From Apostichopus japonicus (taxonomy: Eukaryota > Echinodermata > Holothuroidea > Aspidochirotida > Stichopodidae), in the NCBI RefSeq assembly GCF_037975245.1, contig NC_092561.1, positions 8,430,001-8,494,000 of the forward strand: a DNA stretch of 64,000 nt, read 5' to 3'. The translations under genes and the position numbers were made by a program. Positions 16,217 through 27,880 of this stretch are shown piece by piece; position 1 is the stretch's first letter; each line of letters starts with the position of its first letter. The notes under the pieces are model-generated. The model did not search any database. It worked only from the letters and a program-made list of their open reading frames with translations, and was not told where the DNA came from.

Positions 16217-18910
16217 TTCTCGTTGTGTTGGAACGGGGTTAATCTACTCAAGCCTTAACCTTATCCCAATTGTTTAGATATTATTCGATTCATTCTTCTC
16301 CGAACAGAAAGTATTAAAGTTATTGAAAATGCATAGTACGTAACGGTCACTTCATTATTTGTGTGCACACACCATCTTATTCACTCCTGGCCTTCATTTT
16401 ACAATCCTGTTGTTCCTGGGTCAATCTGTTGGAAGCAATCACACAGTTCGATTTCATGATGTCTTTTGTGAGAAGTGGTTTAGTAGCAGGGAATAAAGGG
16501 AATTAAAAAAAAAACTTGTTGTTTCAATTTGTAAACACAATGAACCATCTACACAAGCAAAATCATTGACTGGAGGAGCGATAACCAAAAAAATCGTGTT
16601 CAATGGAAAATGTGTTGGCAGAATTTTGTGTGAGGATAAATTTCCAAGCAAATTTCTGTCCTATATTACAGATATAATTGATGCGAACAGCAGCTAGTTA
16701 ATCAAAAGAAAAGAAAAATCAATCATGAATAAAGAAAGAAAAATTACAGAAAGCAATTCCTCCTTCGTAATTTTATGGCAAATTTTGCGTAAATACCAGT
16801 ATGTTTATATTTTTATTTTCCTTTTTTAATTAGATCGTTTGTTCATAGATTCTGACGTCAAATAAATGCCAATTAAGAAGTCCTTTTTCGATCGAACATC
16901 AACAGAAATCTGGTTTGAATGGGATAGCTTAAGAGCATTTTTCCTCTGTAGCCGACGAGACCTTTCTATATAGCTCGTAGAGTAACTACTGTTCATGTCC
17001 TGTAACACATGTTACCGTGTTACGAAAACAAAGTTGTAATTATTGATGCACGCGGTTGTGGGACATGAACAGTTTAGTTGCTGTACCAACTATTGAGTGC
17101 GAGTTCATTAATACGCGATTCTAAAATGAAGTCGTATCTAGTCGTTTTATGCTATAAATAGGCTTATGGATATACCCGAACATGGCCTTTCTTCGTTTTC
17201 GGCATGACGTGATTTAAAGAGAGGTGTGAACTGGAATCAAGCGGTACCGTACCTCCTTTACTTCATCTCGTAGGCATTCTAATCTTCATAGACTCCTTGT
17301 CCAGTCGCGCAGTTCTTTGTCTTACGTGGGAACAGGTTAACAGCTTTGCAGTTGTTACAGTGCCACCTGTAACACATGTTATACCGTGTTACGAATACAG
17401 AGTATTAATTACTGATGCACGGTTGTGGGCCATTTTTTTTGGGGGGGGGGGTAAACTGTTTCTATATGAAGACAGACTAATAATTTTTGGTCAAGTAAGG
17501 GCGCTGTTTTTCTTCTGTTTTTCTTTATGTTGGAAAATGTGACATTTTATCCGTGAATTACATATTATAGTGCCACTTGTGAGCAAAAGAACAACTTGAT
17601 TCTTTATTAAGCACATATTATCTATAACCCAGACTATATTTCATGTAATACCACTCCGGACGTAACAAGAATCATTTTCTGGAAGGATTTCAGAGCCACG
17701 GCCCATGGCCTACATGAACAGTATAGCTGCTGTATACCAGCTACGAATATCGGCTGACGACGTTTCCGTCATCACACGAATATTTTTGTGATATATACAT
17801 TGTCAATCTGTACGATTTGTCGATATGTCAGTACGGTATATGTTCAAATTGTTTAGCTGTGTATTCTAAGGGAAACTTATACAACGGTCAGTTGTGTGTG
17901 TGTTTATGGTGCTTCCTGGTGTATAGTATAGATAAAATATATGCATCAATATATGAGCTATTGCTTAACACACAATGTCATACACATATTTGGGATATTT
18001 AAACCACGAAAAGTGGAAAAACTTTCACCGGTTTTTTTGTTTGTTATGAAGTTGTGCATTGATTAAAGATGATTCATCTTAAGGTAGGAATGAAACTATA
18101 GTTCGGTCATATTTTGAGGGTACTTTGATCTTAAAAAAAAATAACAAAAAAAAAATCTTGAGAAGTGCTCGAAATTGCATCAATTTAACCCACTATATTC
18201 TGGGGGTACTTCTGGAATACTTCTGGAGTACAACCCGGCGCAAGAATGCCATAGATGAATTCCGTTAAAAAAAGAAGACCATTTTCATACAAACTTCAAA
18301 ATTCCTTGGTATATTGACATCACTGTTACATTTTAAGAACACGTCCACATCCATTAACATCCATAGACTTAAAATAACATAACAAACAAATGCAGGAAAA
18401 TAATTGTCAAGTCCGAGATTGCCCATTAATTATATGCTTCTTATTAACGTATCCAGTTAACTATGTTCTTTTTACACATCTGTCATCTTTTTCATACAGT
18501 GATTTACCATATAACTTTCTGCTCAGTTATGTTGTGAAATGTGGATGCTACATACGTTACACTTACATGCGGTTCAGTTTTGAAGAAAATCAAAAGATCT
18601 TACTAGCCAATTAGCCACTTTATCAACTACATGAAAACATAAAAGTATTTTCTTCGAATGATACGAATAAAGAATTAATACTGCTCCCGCCACATCCCTA
18701 ATCCTTTAAGATGAGTTCACGGACACTATTTTATCACATTTAATAAAGATTTCCTATGATCCAAAATTTTGTCTTAGAAAAGTTGATCGTTAATAACTAG
18801 ATATATTGTATAGTTCGTTTAAGATTTGATTGTAAAAAATATTAGTTGCTCGCTAAAACCGGAATTATCAAAATAGTAACTTGTCAATCCATTACGGGTA
18901 CCGGTACTAA
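16217..18910. other. Gene-free stretch with local dispersed duplicates
   Basis: No gene recognised, and in particular no kinase exon of the Tie-like gene. A block with GTAACACATGTTA then ACCGTGTTACGAA and a GATGCACG...GTTGTGGG tail occurs at about 17001-17070 and 17368-17432; a CATGAACAGT..TAG.TGCTGTA block occurs at about 17063-17089 and 17713-17740. GTAACAC and GTGTTAC within it form an inverted repeat. Confidence 0.45.
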
Positions 18911-19032
18911 TTAATTTGTACCACATCCGTTCTTATAAAGATTACTCGATGGTCCATAAAATCGGTTGCAATCTGGTTCACTGTCGGGACAATGTTGCTC
19001 ACAGTTTGCGCCCCATCTCCCCTTAGGACAGG
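18911..19032 (-). CDS. Tie-like gene, exon 6: incomplete EGF-like domain 3 and stop
   Basis: Acceptor TTACAG. Encodes ACPKGRWGANCEQHCPDSEP, then DCNRFYGPSS and a short tail ending NGCGTN before TAA. The first half matches the laminin/Tie-type EGF start, but the expected final C-x-C-x-x-GW-x-x-x-x-C half is absent. A weak GTACAA donor at 18921-18920 overlaps the tail. Confidence 0.55.
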
Positions 19033-22000
19033 CTGTAAATACAAATATATGACAGAGTGACGTAACAATGTTAAATTGATGTTATGGTGGTAAGTTCTGA
19101 TGAGTCATACCGACGCGTCTTGAGGTTGTATAGGTTTGTTATAAAGTATTAGGGTACTAAAGCATGTATGTCACTAACCTGCGACAGCTATCTCCATCTA
19201 CCAAACACTTTGAGGCTATAAGCAATATGTGATAAACACATTTACTATAACATGATCAGTAGCGAACGACTACAGCTGAGCAAATATATGTGTCGCGTAT
19301 GTTTCACTATATCTGATAATACGCCTACATCTGAGCAGTGTGTGGTGCGTGGTGTTTTACTATACTCGGGTGAAAAGCCCACAGCTGAGCAGTGTGTGGT
19401 GCGTGGTGTTTTACTATACTCGAGTGAAAAGCCCACAGCTGAGCAGTGTGTGATGCGCGGTGTTTTTCTATACTCGGGTGAAAAGCCCACAGCTGAGCAG
19501 TGCACATGTGGTGCGTGGTGTTTTACTATACTCGGGTGAAAAGCCCACAGCTGGGCAGTGTGTGGTGCGTGGTATTTTACTATACTCGGGTGAAAAGCCC
19601 ACAGCTGAGCAGTGTGTGATGCGCGGTGTTTTACTATACTCGGGTGAAAAGCCCACAGCTGGGCAGTGTGTGGTGCGTGGTATTTTACTATACTCGGGTG
19701 AAAAGCCCACAGCTGAGCAGTGTGTGATGCGCGGTGTTTTTCTATACTCGGGTGAAAAGCCCACAGCTGAGCAGTGTGTGGTGCGTGGTGTTTTTCTATA
19801 CTCGGGTGAAAAGCCCACAGCTGAGCAGTGTGTGGTGCGTGGTGTTTTACTATACTCGAGTGAAAAGCCCACAGCTGAGCAGTGTGTGATGCGTGGTGTT
19901 TTACTAACTCGGGTGAAAAGCCCACAGCTGAGCAGTGTGTGATGCGTGGTATTTTACTATACTCGGGTGAAAAGCCCACAGCTGGGCAGTGTGTGGTGCG
20001 TGGTATTTTACTATACTCGGGTGAAAAGCCCACAGCTGAGCAGTGTGTGATGCGCGGTGTTTTTCTATACTCGGGTGAAAAGCCCACAGCTGAGCAGTGT
20101 GTGGTGCGTGGTGTTTTACTATACTCGAGTGAAAAGCCCACAGCTGAGCAGTGTGTGATGCGTGGTGTTTTACTAACTCGGGTGAAAAGCCCACAGCTGA
20201 GCAGTGCACATGTGGTGCGTGGTGTTTTTCTATACTAGGGTGAAAAGCCCACAGCTGAGCAATGTGTTATTAGTATATTTTGTTATACTCGGGCGAGAAG
20301 CCTACAGTTGAACAATATGTGATGGGTATGTATATCTGATATGCACTCAGAGGAAATCTACACCCTTGTGCAGTACTTGATGTATGCTTATGAGTATTTT
20401 ACTCTGCCTAAGGGATATTGTGTAAAGCAATTTGTGACTGTGTGCGAAGGCGTCACTTAAATCGAGATATAGCTAATATGTATGTACTTATATGCAATAC
20501 TGTGTACTACGTGTACCAAATGTAAACAACTAATGGTTTATCAATTATCAATTCTGGCATTCAAAGTAGAAGTCAATGTCGAATGGTACAGATTACGTAC
20601 CTCGATCACATGCGTTTCCTTGCCAGCCGGATGCGCATGTGCAACCGTAGTTGTCCCCATAGCATACCAAGTACCCTTTGCACTTCGGGTCGCCATCTGG
20701 TAGATCATCGCAAAGCAACTGGTCGCCCAAAAGCAGCTCACTACCATCAAAACTTGCAGCTATAATATAAAAAAGTCCTTTTTTTAAAACCTAAAGAATA
20801 TAAGACTTATTTACACCAGTCTACCACCCCCGTGACCCCCGTTCCCCTACCCCGCACTTAACAGTATTTAGTATCATTTATTCTATATATATATTGCCGT
20901 ATTTAAAATATCCATCCCAGGAAACCAACACAAAACAAAAATTAAACCGAGAACACAAGAACACATCAATTTCATTGTAGTACCGTATATTAACACCGTG
21001 CATGCATGTGGTTATACTGTTAATATTAAACGAATATGGAATCAAATGAAAGGAATATATAGGAGTATATAGCTTGTTGATACTAAGAATCACGATATAC
21101 CACCTATTAAATACATGTGAGTCTTGTCAATTCAAGTGGCTGGAAAACTTGTAGCCTAACACCCGATACACGTAACCCCTTACCCCCCCCCCCACGCCTC
21201 CCCTCCCTTTCCAACTGCCTTCCTATACGTTTTAAACTTACCGCATTCACATTGAGTGCCCACCATGAATGGAGGGCATATGCAACGGTCGTTATTATCA
21301 CTAAGTACTCCACCGTTTAGGCATAAGCGCTTGGTGAATGCGCATCCAGGACCAGACGCGAAATAACTCTCTGGGCATGCTGTATTAAATCATAAATAAG
21401 TACATGTAAATATCAAATTATATTTCTACTGGCTGCTGACCGAACTATTTGTTTACGAGGAGCTGACGTCATCAGCAATTTAAGCATTATATCCAAGCTG
21501 AGATTTATCATAATTTGTAAGCTGAATAAATATAGTGAAATTCGGATTCACTATATATATAGTATAAAACTAAAAAACAATTCTGTTTTCTTGAGAATCA
21601 ATATTCCAAGAGTAAATTTCTACCTGTAAGAACGCTTGCAGTGTTTATTTCGACTGTATTACTTGATCAGCCAACTTTTCAGAGTCTGATGTTCAATCGA
21701 GTGATGCATGCGTTCGATGAAAATGCGCAATCAGTTGGATAAATTTACATAGTTTCGAGGCATTTCTTTCAAAGATACAGTAACTAGGTATTATTTTGTC
21801 CTGCTCCTATCCCGAGACAACCTTTAATTATCAGTAGTCGGCATTTAATCAAACTGGCTCGTTAGCATAATTAAAAAGTATAACTCCAAATCCATGGTGT
21901 ATACGTTCCCCACTAATTGCCTATAAGTAGAAAATTACATATACAATCTACACTCAAATCAAATGTTCCCTATAGTATCATATCTTAATTAACCTAACTT

Positions 22001-23369
22001 TTTGATCCGCCGACAGAAAACATTCACCGGACGCGACCTATGGATACTAACTGAGTACTCAGGAATAGTCCAAATAACTGTATTTTCTTAATGAAACATA
22101 TCGCGAAAGCTATCAGTTAAAATTGCAACTTTTGTGGAAGTGGGCTGAGATGGGTTCGTGATCTTATTCATACATTAAAATCTAAGCCTTCCCTGAATTA
22201 CGTTTCTAAACTGCGACTTATTCGCATTAACAATGAAAAATATACACCTCTATATTATGTAGACTATCACACGGTATATATTCTCTGAGTACATTATTCC
22301 AAACCGTACCGCCAAACGGCATCAAATGTAATCACTAGATTGGCATTTTTATTGTAGTGCGCGTGCGCGCTACAATATTGGCATTACTAACCAAAGTTAA
22401 ACGATACCTATAATTGACTGGATGTTGAAACTTAAAAGTCTCATATAGTATCTTTACATCTGCAGTTCCAGAGGCATAGCTGTGTAGCCAGCATATTCTG
22501 AGCCTGTCACGGCACTTACAAGCCCCCTCACTTTGTAAGTACCTACAATATGACTATACTCCCTGCAGTGTGTTGTCCGCCCAATAAGTAACACCATTAA
22601 CAACCGAAACAATCTTCCTAATACTGCAAGCGATCCACGCACGCACTACAATACTGCGTATTTGTCACTGGCAAATGCAGTTCAATTTACAACTTATATT
22701 CTCAAATTTGTACAACTTACTCGCAGCTATTACGAGGATGTGGACAAACCAGCCTCTCGAAGCCCGCTTTCCGCGCCTCTGTATGGTGTAGAGTCCAGCG
22801 TCGTCCGTGTGCTTAAGGATGAGTCGTGGTCCTGAGTTGATATTCCGCTTCTTCCCCTTACACCATTTAATCGCTCTACACCCAGGCCTGTGAGCAACAC
22901 CAATTGATACTGGCTCATCTAGGTCATTGGAAGTTATTGAGCTCGGATAGATAGTTACCGTCTGTACACCTCTTGTGTTAAGTACATCTGCAATAAATGA
23001 AAGAAGCAGAATGTATGTCAAGGTTTTGTGATTAATGTTTCTAAATAGCACCCCCCCCCCCTCTCCCCTTTGCAACCCTCCCATTCACACACCTACACAC
23101 AAAGAAAACTTGAAAGTAGTTATTGACAAAAAAAAATTGTGCGTAGACGTATTTATCGACAGAGCTAATACATAGCCTAACTTTGCCCCACACTGCACCA
23201 TTTCACGTCCAGTTTTGTCCCTTGCAGGGCAGGACCTACCTTGGGTCGAAGAGGAAGGATGAGACCCCCAGCTGCAAGTGCAAACCGTTACAAACGTACC
23301 TTCGTCCCGATGGCTATCACATATTTATTGTAGTGCGCGTGCGTACTACAATATTGTCATTACTGGCCA

Positions 23370-23401
<32 letters not shown>

Positions 23402-23630
23402 TGCTCCTTAATCCGCTTCCCGTATAGTCATGGTTTATTTGGTTTTAATTCCATCATTGCAAACTTACACTTATCTAGCGTCATACTTTCATTGTGTTAC
23501 ATTTAGTTCTTTTCAATCGCCTGCAGTATTGCTGACCAAGTTCCCAGGGGGGACCGAAAATTCCAATATATTTTCTAAAACTTACTCCTTATTTGTCAAT
23601 TATGAGTCATATCTTATTTCTCTGGGTTTC

Positions 23631-23682
<52 letters not shown>

Positions 23683-24132
23683 TAGGTAAATAAACTGACC
23701 TGATTTCGGCTTCACGAATGTATATCCACTGAGTTGATTACCACCCATGTTTAGTGCGAATGAGCCAGTGTATTGGCCATACCGGACTCCTCCCAAACGG
23801 TTTCGTTCATTCACCTGTAGGAAACACCCAAATGTCATTCCGTTTCCCGGTGTCGTGATCAAACCAGTTTGGATGCCATCACTCGGTAGCCCTCCTTCCT
23901 TTGTGATACTGAATTCACCATCTCGACCGAGGTTTTCGATCGCGTAGATATGCAGAGTAGAAGATCGACCGGTCTCCGGATAATGAGAGATCATGAAAAA
24001 TCCCTGATCAGGTGTCGCATAATTAGGACTTGGCACTCCTGTTGATATGATTGTATATAGACGTTAAAATAATATTTAAGGGCTCAGTCGTGAAAATCAA
24101 GAAAACGGAAAGTGTGCAGGAAAGCAAAGGAG

Positions 24133-24194
<62 letters not shown>

Positions 24195-24465
24195 CCAAAG
24201 AAGAAAAGCTAACAAAATTATTGTAGCTAAATACTTCCCTGCAGTCAATACTATACCCATTAACGCGTCATAATTTATTCAATATCGCGTCCGCTCCAAC
24301 TATTAGAATGCATTACAAAAACATTATCTAAGTAATGATTACAATTATATCTTGCTTAATTAAGAATAATTTAATTTTTGGCACAATAAAAAATTCAAAA
24401 TTACCGTGGACACAGACAATAAAAATTCCGGCAGCGTAAAGAATTGCTTTTATTATCCCGTCCAT
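18911..24465 (-). CDS. Tie-like (angiopoietin-receptor-like) ectodomain gene, six exons, no kinase found
   Basis: Six minus-strand exons join with consistent phase 1 junctions: 24465-24405, 24038-23700, 22987-22721, 21379-21242, 20759-20601 and 19032-18911. They give a signal peptide, two Ig-like exons and EGF-like domains. This is the order at the N-terminus of Tie receptors (Ig1, Ig2, three EGF). The exon-5 segment CKGYLVCYGDNYGC followed by CASGWQGNAC resembles Tie2 EGF2 closely. The last exon reads into TAA at 18911-18913 inside the third EGF-like module. No third Ig, FN3, membrane or kinase exon was found to the left in the window. A weak alternative donor (GTACAA) at 18921 would keep phase 1 and let the gene continue. 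So the product may be a secreted decoy-like protein, a pseudogene, or an incompletely seen receptor. Confidence 0.7.
19271..20330. repeat. 54-bp minisatellite, about 18 units
   Basis: Units of 54 bp run from a degenerate copy at 19271 through well-matched copies from 19325 to about 20280, then decay by 20330. A typical unit contains CCCACAGCTGAGCAGTG, GGTGCGTGGTG, TTTTACTATACTCGGG and TGAAAAG. Variants recur in blocks (GATGCGC, GGTATTTTAC, a 3-bp deletion giving ACTAACTCGG, a CACA insertion), which shows multi-unit duplication. Because 54 is divisible by 3, long false frames run through it. It lies in the intron between Tie-like exons 5 and 6. Nearly every unit carries CAGCTG. Confidence 0.97.
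20601..20759 (-). CDS. Tie-like gene, exon 5: EGF-like domain 2
   Basis: 159 bp, phase 1 in and out, acceptor TTATAG, donor GTACGT. Encodes LLCDDLPDGDPKCKGYLVC then YGDNYGCTCASGWQGNACD. The C-x-C-A-x-GW-x-G-x-x-C ending is diagnostic of EGF and aligns well with the second EGF of vertebrate Tie2. Confidence 0.8.
21242..21379 (-). CDS. Tie-like gene, exon 4: EGF-like domain 1
   Basis: 138 bp, phase 1 in and out, acceptor ATACAG, donor GTAAGT. Encodes an EGF module with the spacing C..C..CLNGGV..CICPP..C, matching the conserved NGG and C-x-C-P features of EGF domains. Confidence 0.8.
22349..22655. mobile_element. Possible TA-flanked MITE with hairpin end
   Basis: The left end TTGTAGTGCGCGTGCG and the right end (reverse-complemented TTGTAGTGCGTGCGTG, 22636-22651) form an inverted repeat, each bordered outside by TA, as in Tc1/mariner-type insertions. 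The left end is itself a hairpin (22351-22376). It sits in a Tie-like intron. Moderate to low certainty because the short hairpin also occurs alone at 23325-23369. Confidence 0.35.
22721..22987 (-). CDS. Tie-like gene, exon 3: Ig-like domain
   Basis: 267 bp, phase 1 in and out, acceptor TTGCAG, donor GTAAGT. Ig hallmarks are visible: GCRAIKWCKG around the C-strand Trp and TDDAGLYTIQRRG, the DxGxY motif before the F strand. Corresponds to Ig2 of Tie receptors. Confidence 0.75.
23325..23369. repeat. Copy of the GTAGTGCGCGTGCG hairpin
   Basis: Closely matches 22349-22393 over 45 bp: a palindrome with arms ATTGTAGT and ACTACAAT, then a shared ATATTG.CATTACT..CCAA tail, followed here by a TA array. 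The two copies lie on either side of Tie-like exon 3. Confidence 0.75.
23371..23400. repeat. Short (TA)n tract
   Basis: About 30 bp of TA with one CA interruption, directly after the hairpin repeat. Confidence 0.9.
23635..23682. repeat. (TA)n-(CA)n microsatellite
   Basis: TA repeat changing to CA, ending 18 bp before the exon-2 donor of the Tie-like gene. Confidence 0.95.
23700..24038 (-). CDS. Tie-like gene, exon 2: first Ig-like region
   Basis: 339 bp, phase 1 in and out, acceptor CAACAG and donor GTCAGT. Encodes about 113 residues beginning GVPSPNYATPDQG. Few cysteines; a segment GMTFGCFLQVNERNRLGG is the probable core strand region. Assignment to the Tie Ig1 position rests on gene order. 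Confidence 0.7.
24134..24193. repeat. (TA)n microsatellite
   Basis: About 60 bp of pure TA in the first intron of the Tie-like gene. Confidence 0.97.
24405..24465 (-). CDS. Tie-like gene, exon 1: signal peptide
   Basis: Starts with ATG at 24465 and encodes MDGIIKAILYAAGIFIVCVH, a typical cleavable signal peptide with a hydrophobic core. Ends in phase 1 at a GTAATT donor. A TATATA stretch on the minus strand lies about 105 bp upstream of the ATG and might be the TATA box. Confidence 0.7.
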
Positions 24466-25543
24466 TTCGGTCTTACACTGTTCGCAACAATATCACATTG
24501 ATTATTGTGATAGCAGAGTTATCGTCGTCGCTCAAAACAGACTCAATGGAACGGTCAGTCGTTTTCGTATATAGTTCTTTACAATACACAATACAAAACT
24601 ATTGACCCTACACGCATTATAATCTAAAACGATTTAGTCATGCACCAGGGACAAAAACGACTGGTTTCTTCTTTTCTTTGTCTTTTCATGATTTTTTATT
24701 CATATTTGATGTCAAGGTGATTAGTAATCCCTTTTTATTAAGGTATTACTGTTAATTCCCCTTCGTTTGATTCAAACGAACCTGTACTCCCCCCCCCCAT
24801 CTCTATCTCTCCCCTCCCCCCAATAAATAGATCCCTGACCAGATCGGTTAGTTTTATAACTCGTAGTTCTTCAACACAAACCATTGACCCTAAACGCATT
24901 AATCTACCACAATTAATCTTTCCATTGATTTGCACACTAAAGTTCGTCACTTTTCAAGGCTCGCTAATTAAGCATAGGGTAGAGGTTTTCAACTGGCAAA
25001 TCCTACCCACCGCATGATAGCTGCGGTGTTGGCCTATCATTGCACTTGCACATTTCCGTATCGTGACCGTTTAGATATTGAGCTAGAAGAGGATCAAGTT
25101 TAGCATACTGAACCCCAACCCTTCCGTCTGTTTTTCACTCGGAATTACATCCACATTTTAACCAAGAATTTCTAGAATGACTTACATCACCTTTAATCCT
25201 TCTTATTTCACACCATCTGTACTTTATATAAAAAGCAAATCCAAAAACAATGTCTTTCTTCCGAGCGGATGTAACTTATTGTAATAGTGGTATTTTGCCT
25301 GTCTCCTATATAAATATTATATATTCAAAACAACGAGAAAGTATCTCCTGCTTCTTAATTAGGTAAATGGAAGATCATAGTTACGACAGATACATGAAAC
25401 AATTAATTTACTGAATAGAAACATATGCAATACAACTATATATAATGTAATTAGATGACTTACAATACAATGCAACGCTTTGTAATAAAAAATAATAGAG
25501 TACAATAAAAGTCATGCACACTATAAAATGTTATGTGATATGT
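24466..25543. other. Upstream region of the Tie-like gene
   Basis: No gene recognised. The first ~200 bp probably hold the promoter and 5' UTR. A phrase TTGACCCTA.ACGCATTA occurs twice (about 24603 and 24885). A C-rich tract lies near 24788-24822. Confidence 0.4.
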
Positions 25544-26150
<607 letters not shown>

Positions 26151-27404
26151 AATGCAGTACAACATTCACAATGCGATGCAATACAATGCATTACCATAAT
26201 TTAACGCAATACCATACCAGTTTCACGATCATTTCTTTCAAACACTCATATGATCTCTATACTGTATTAGAATTACGATGGTTAAGAAATGGTAAAGCCT
26301 ATACAAAGAGAAAGACTTTACACAGCCAATGACACAAAGAGACACACATTAATACCGACAGTGAAACAATACACGGGATTCGTATTTACTGATTCCTTTT
26401 CCTTTTCTCTCCCCTCCCTCACCCCTTCCTCCCACCCACCCCTTTCCACCTTCTGAACCGTTTTTCAAAAATTTGGATTCAAACTTGTGGTCAACATACA
26501 TCTTTAATTTTAAACTAAGGCGGTGACAATTTAGCACCTGAATGTGTAATGATGCAGGGAGTCAATGAATAAAAGAACAGCCTCTGCCAAACCATTCGGG
26601 ACCCAGGAGAAGGTCTATATTTACTAGAAGCAAACAGAGATCGATTGAAGAAGTCATTCGTTGTTTGTTTGGTTATTTGGCTAGAAGAGCTCAGATCAAC
26701 ACTGTGAAGGATCCATCTTTAAACAGAGGATAAAAACATTACACGCGTTATTTTGCTCAAAAGGACGAACAGAAACTTATAGAAAGTTACGTAATACTTC
26801 GCTACGACAAAACTTATATTGCTACATTTGCCGTTGTCTTTTAGCAGAATGTCACTCCCATTATATTGTTGATCACTTTCATGGACTTATTCATTTTTTC
26901 TCAGTATGCATTTTTTTTTAGGAAAATTATTTTTTTTATGTAAATTCTATTTGTAGTCACTTTCTTGTTTTGATATATTTAGCTTCATGATGAGTTGTTA
27001 ACGGTTTTTTGGTGTCGTTTTTGGGATGATTTATATAGTTTTATATCTTCTTGTATGAACACCTTATTATTTTAATATTTTATTCATCAATATATTTTTT
27101 CCCTAAAAAAAATAGAGAAAAATTTCGGCTAAAATTCATGAGCGATATTCTTTAGTGTCAATGAAGTATAGTAAGTTACAATGAGGGACGGGTGTAGGTG
27201 AAGTTAGAGAGCTGCTCTTAATTGTTATTTCCGTGTTAATCCGTATTGCATTCACTGTTTCAAGCAAATAAGAGGACATTGGTATACATAATGTACACAT
27301 TTCGATAATTCAATAACAGAACCTGTTGGTCGTAAAGCTTCAAAGGTACAAATGAACCATTCTAAACATATGAGACATATTTATTTATTTATTATCGAAG
27401 AAAG

Positions 27405-27407
<3 letters not shown>

Positions 27408-27471
<64 letters not shown>
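27408..27471. repeat. (TA)n microsatellite
   Basis: About 64 bp of pure TA. Confidence 0.97.
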
Positions 27472-27474
<3 letters not shown>

Positions 27475-27644
27475 TCTTCAAAATTAGAATGATTTATATG
27501 TTGCAAATTAATTTATTTATGGCATTTGCGGCTCGAAAGCTTTTTTTAATGCTATGTTTTTTTTTTAAGCAACTAGATGTTTAGGCGGAACACCTGTAAC
27601 ACCTGTAACTTTGTACACCGTAACTTTGAATTAACATATGTACA

Positions 27645-27880
27645 AGTACATAGAAATAAAATACATAAATATACGTAGAAATAAAATACACAGAAATACA
27701 TAGAAATACATAGAAACATATATACATACATACATACATATATATATACATACATATATATATACATTCAAATACAGAAATACATGAAAATAAAATACAT
27801 GGAAATACAAAGAAATACACAGAAATACATACAAATATATAAAAACACAGAAATATAGAAATACATATACATATATAGAA
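27645..27880. repeat. ACATAGAAATA-type low-complexity array
   Basis: Imperfect repeats of AAATACATAG and AAATAAAATACA with TATACATACA inserts. False frames of Tyr, Ile and Cys run across the opposite strand. Confidence 0.85.

Noticed and set aside
19245-20238. Up to 298-aa frames with GEKP motifs like zinc-finger linkers
   Set aside because: The 54-bp minisatellite is divisible by three, so several frames on both strands stay open. There is no C2H2 spacing.
19325-20280. CRISPR-like array
   Set aside because: Units are contiguous 54-bp copies without unique spacers, in a eukaryotic genome.
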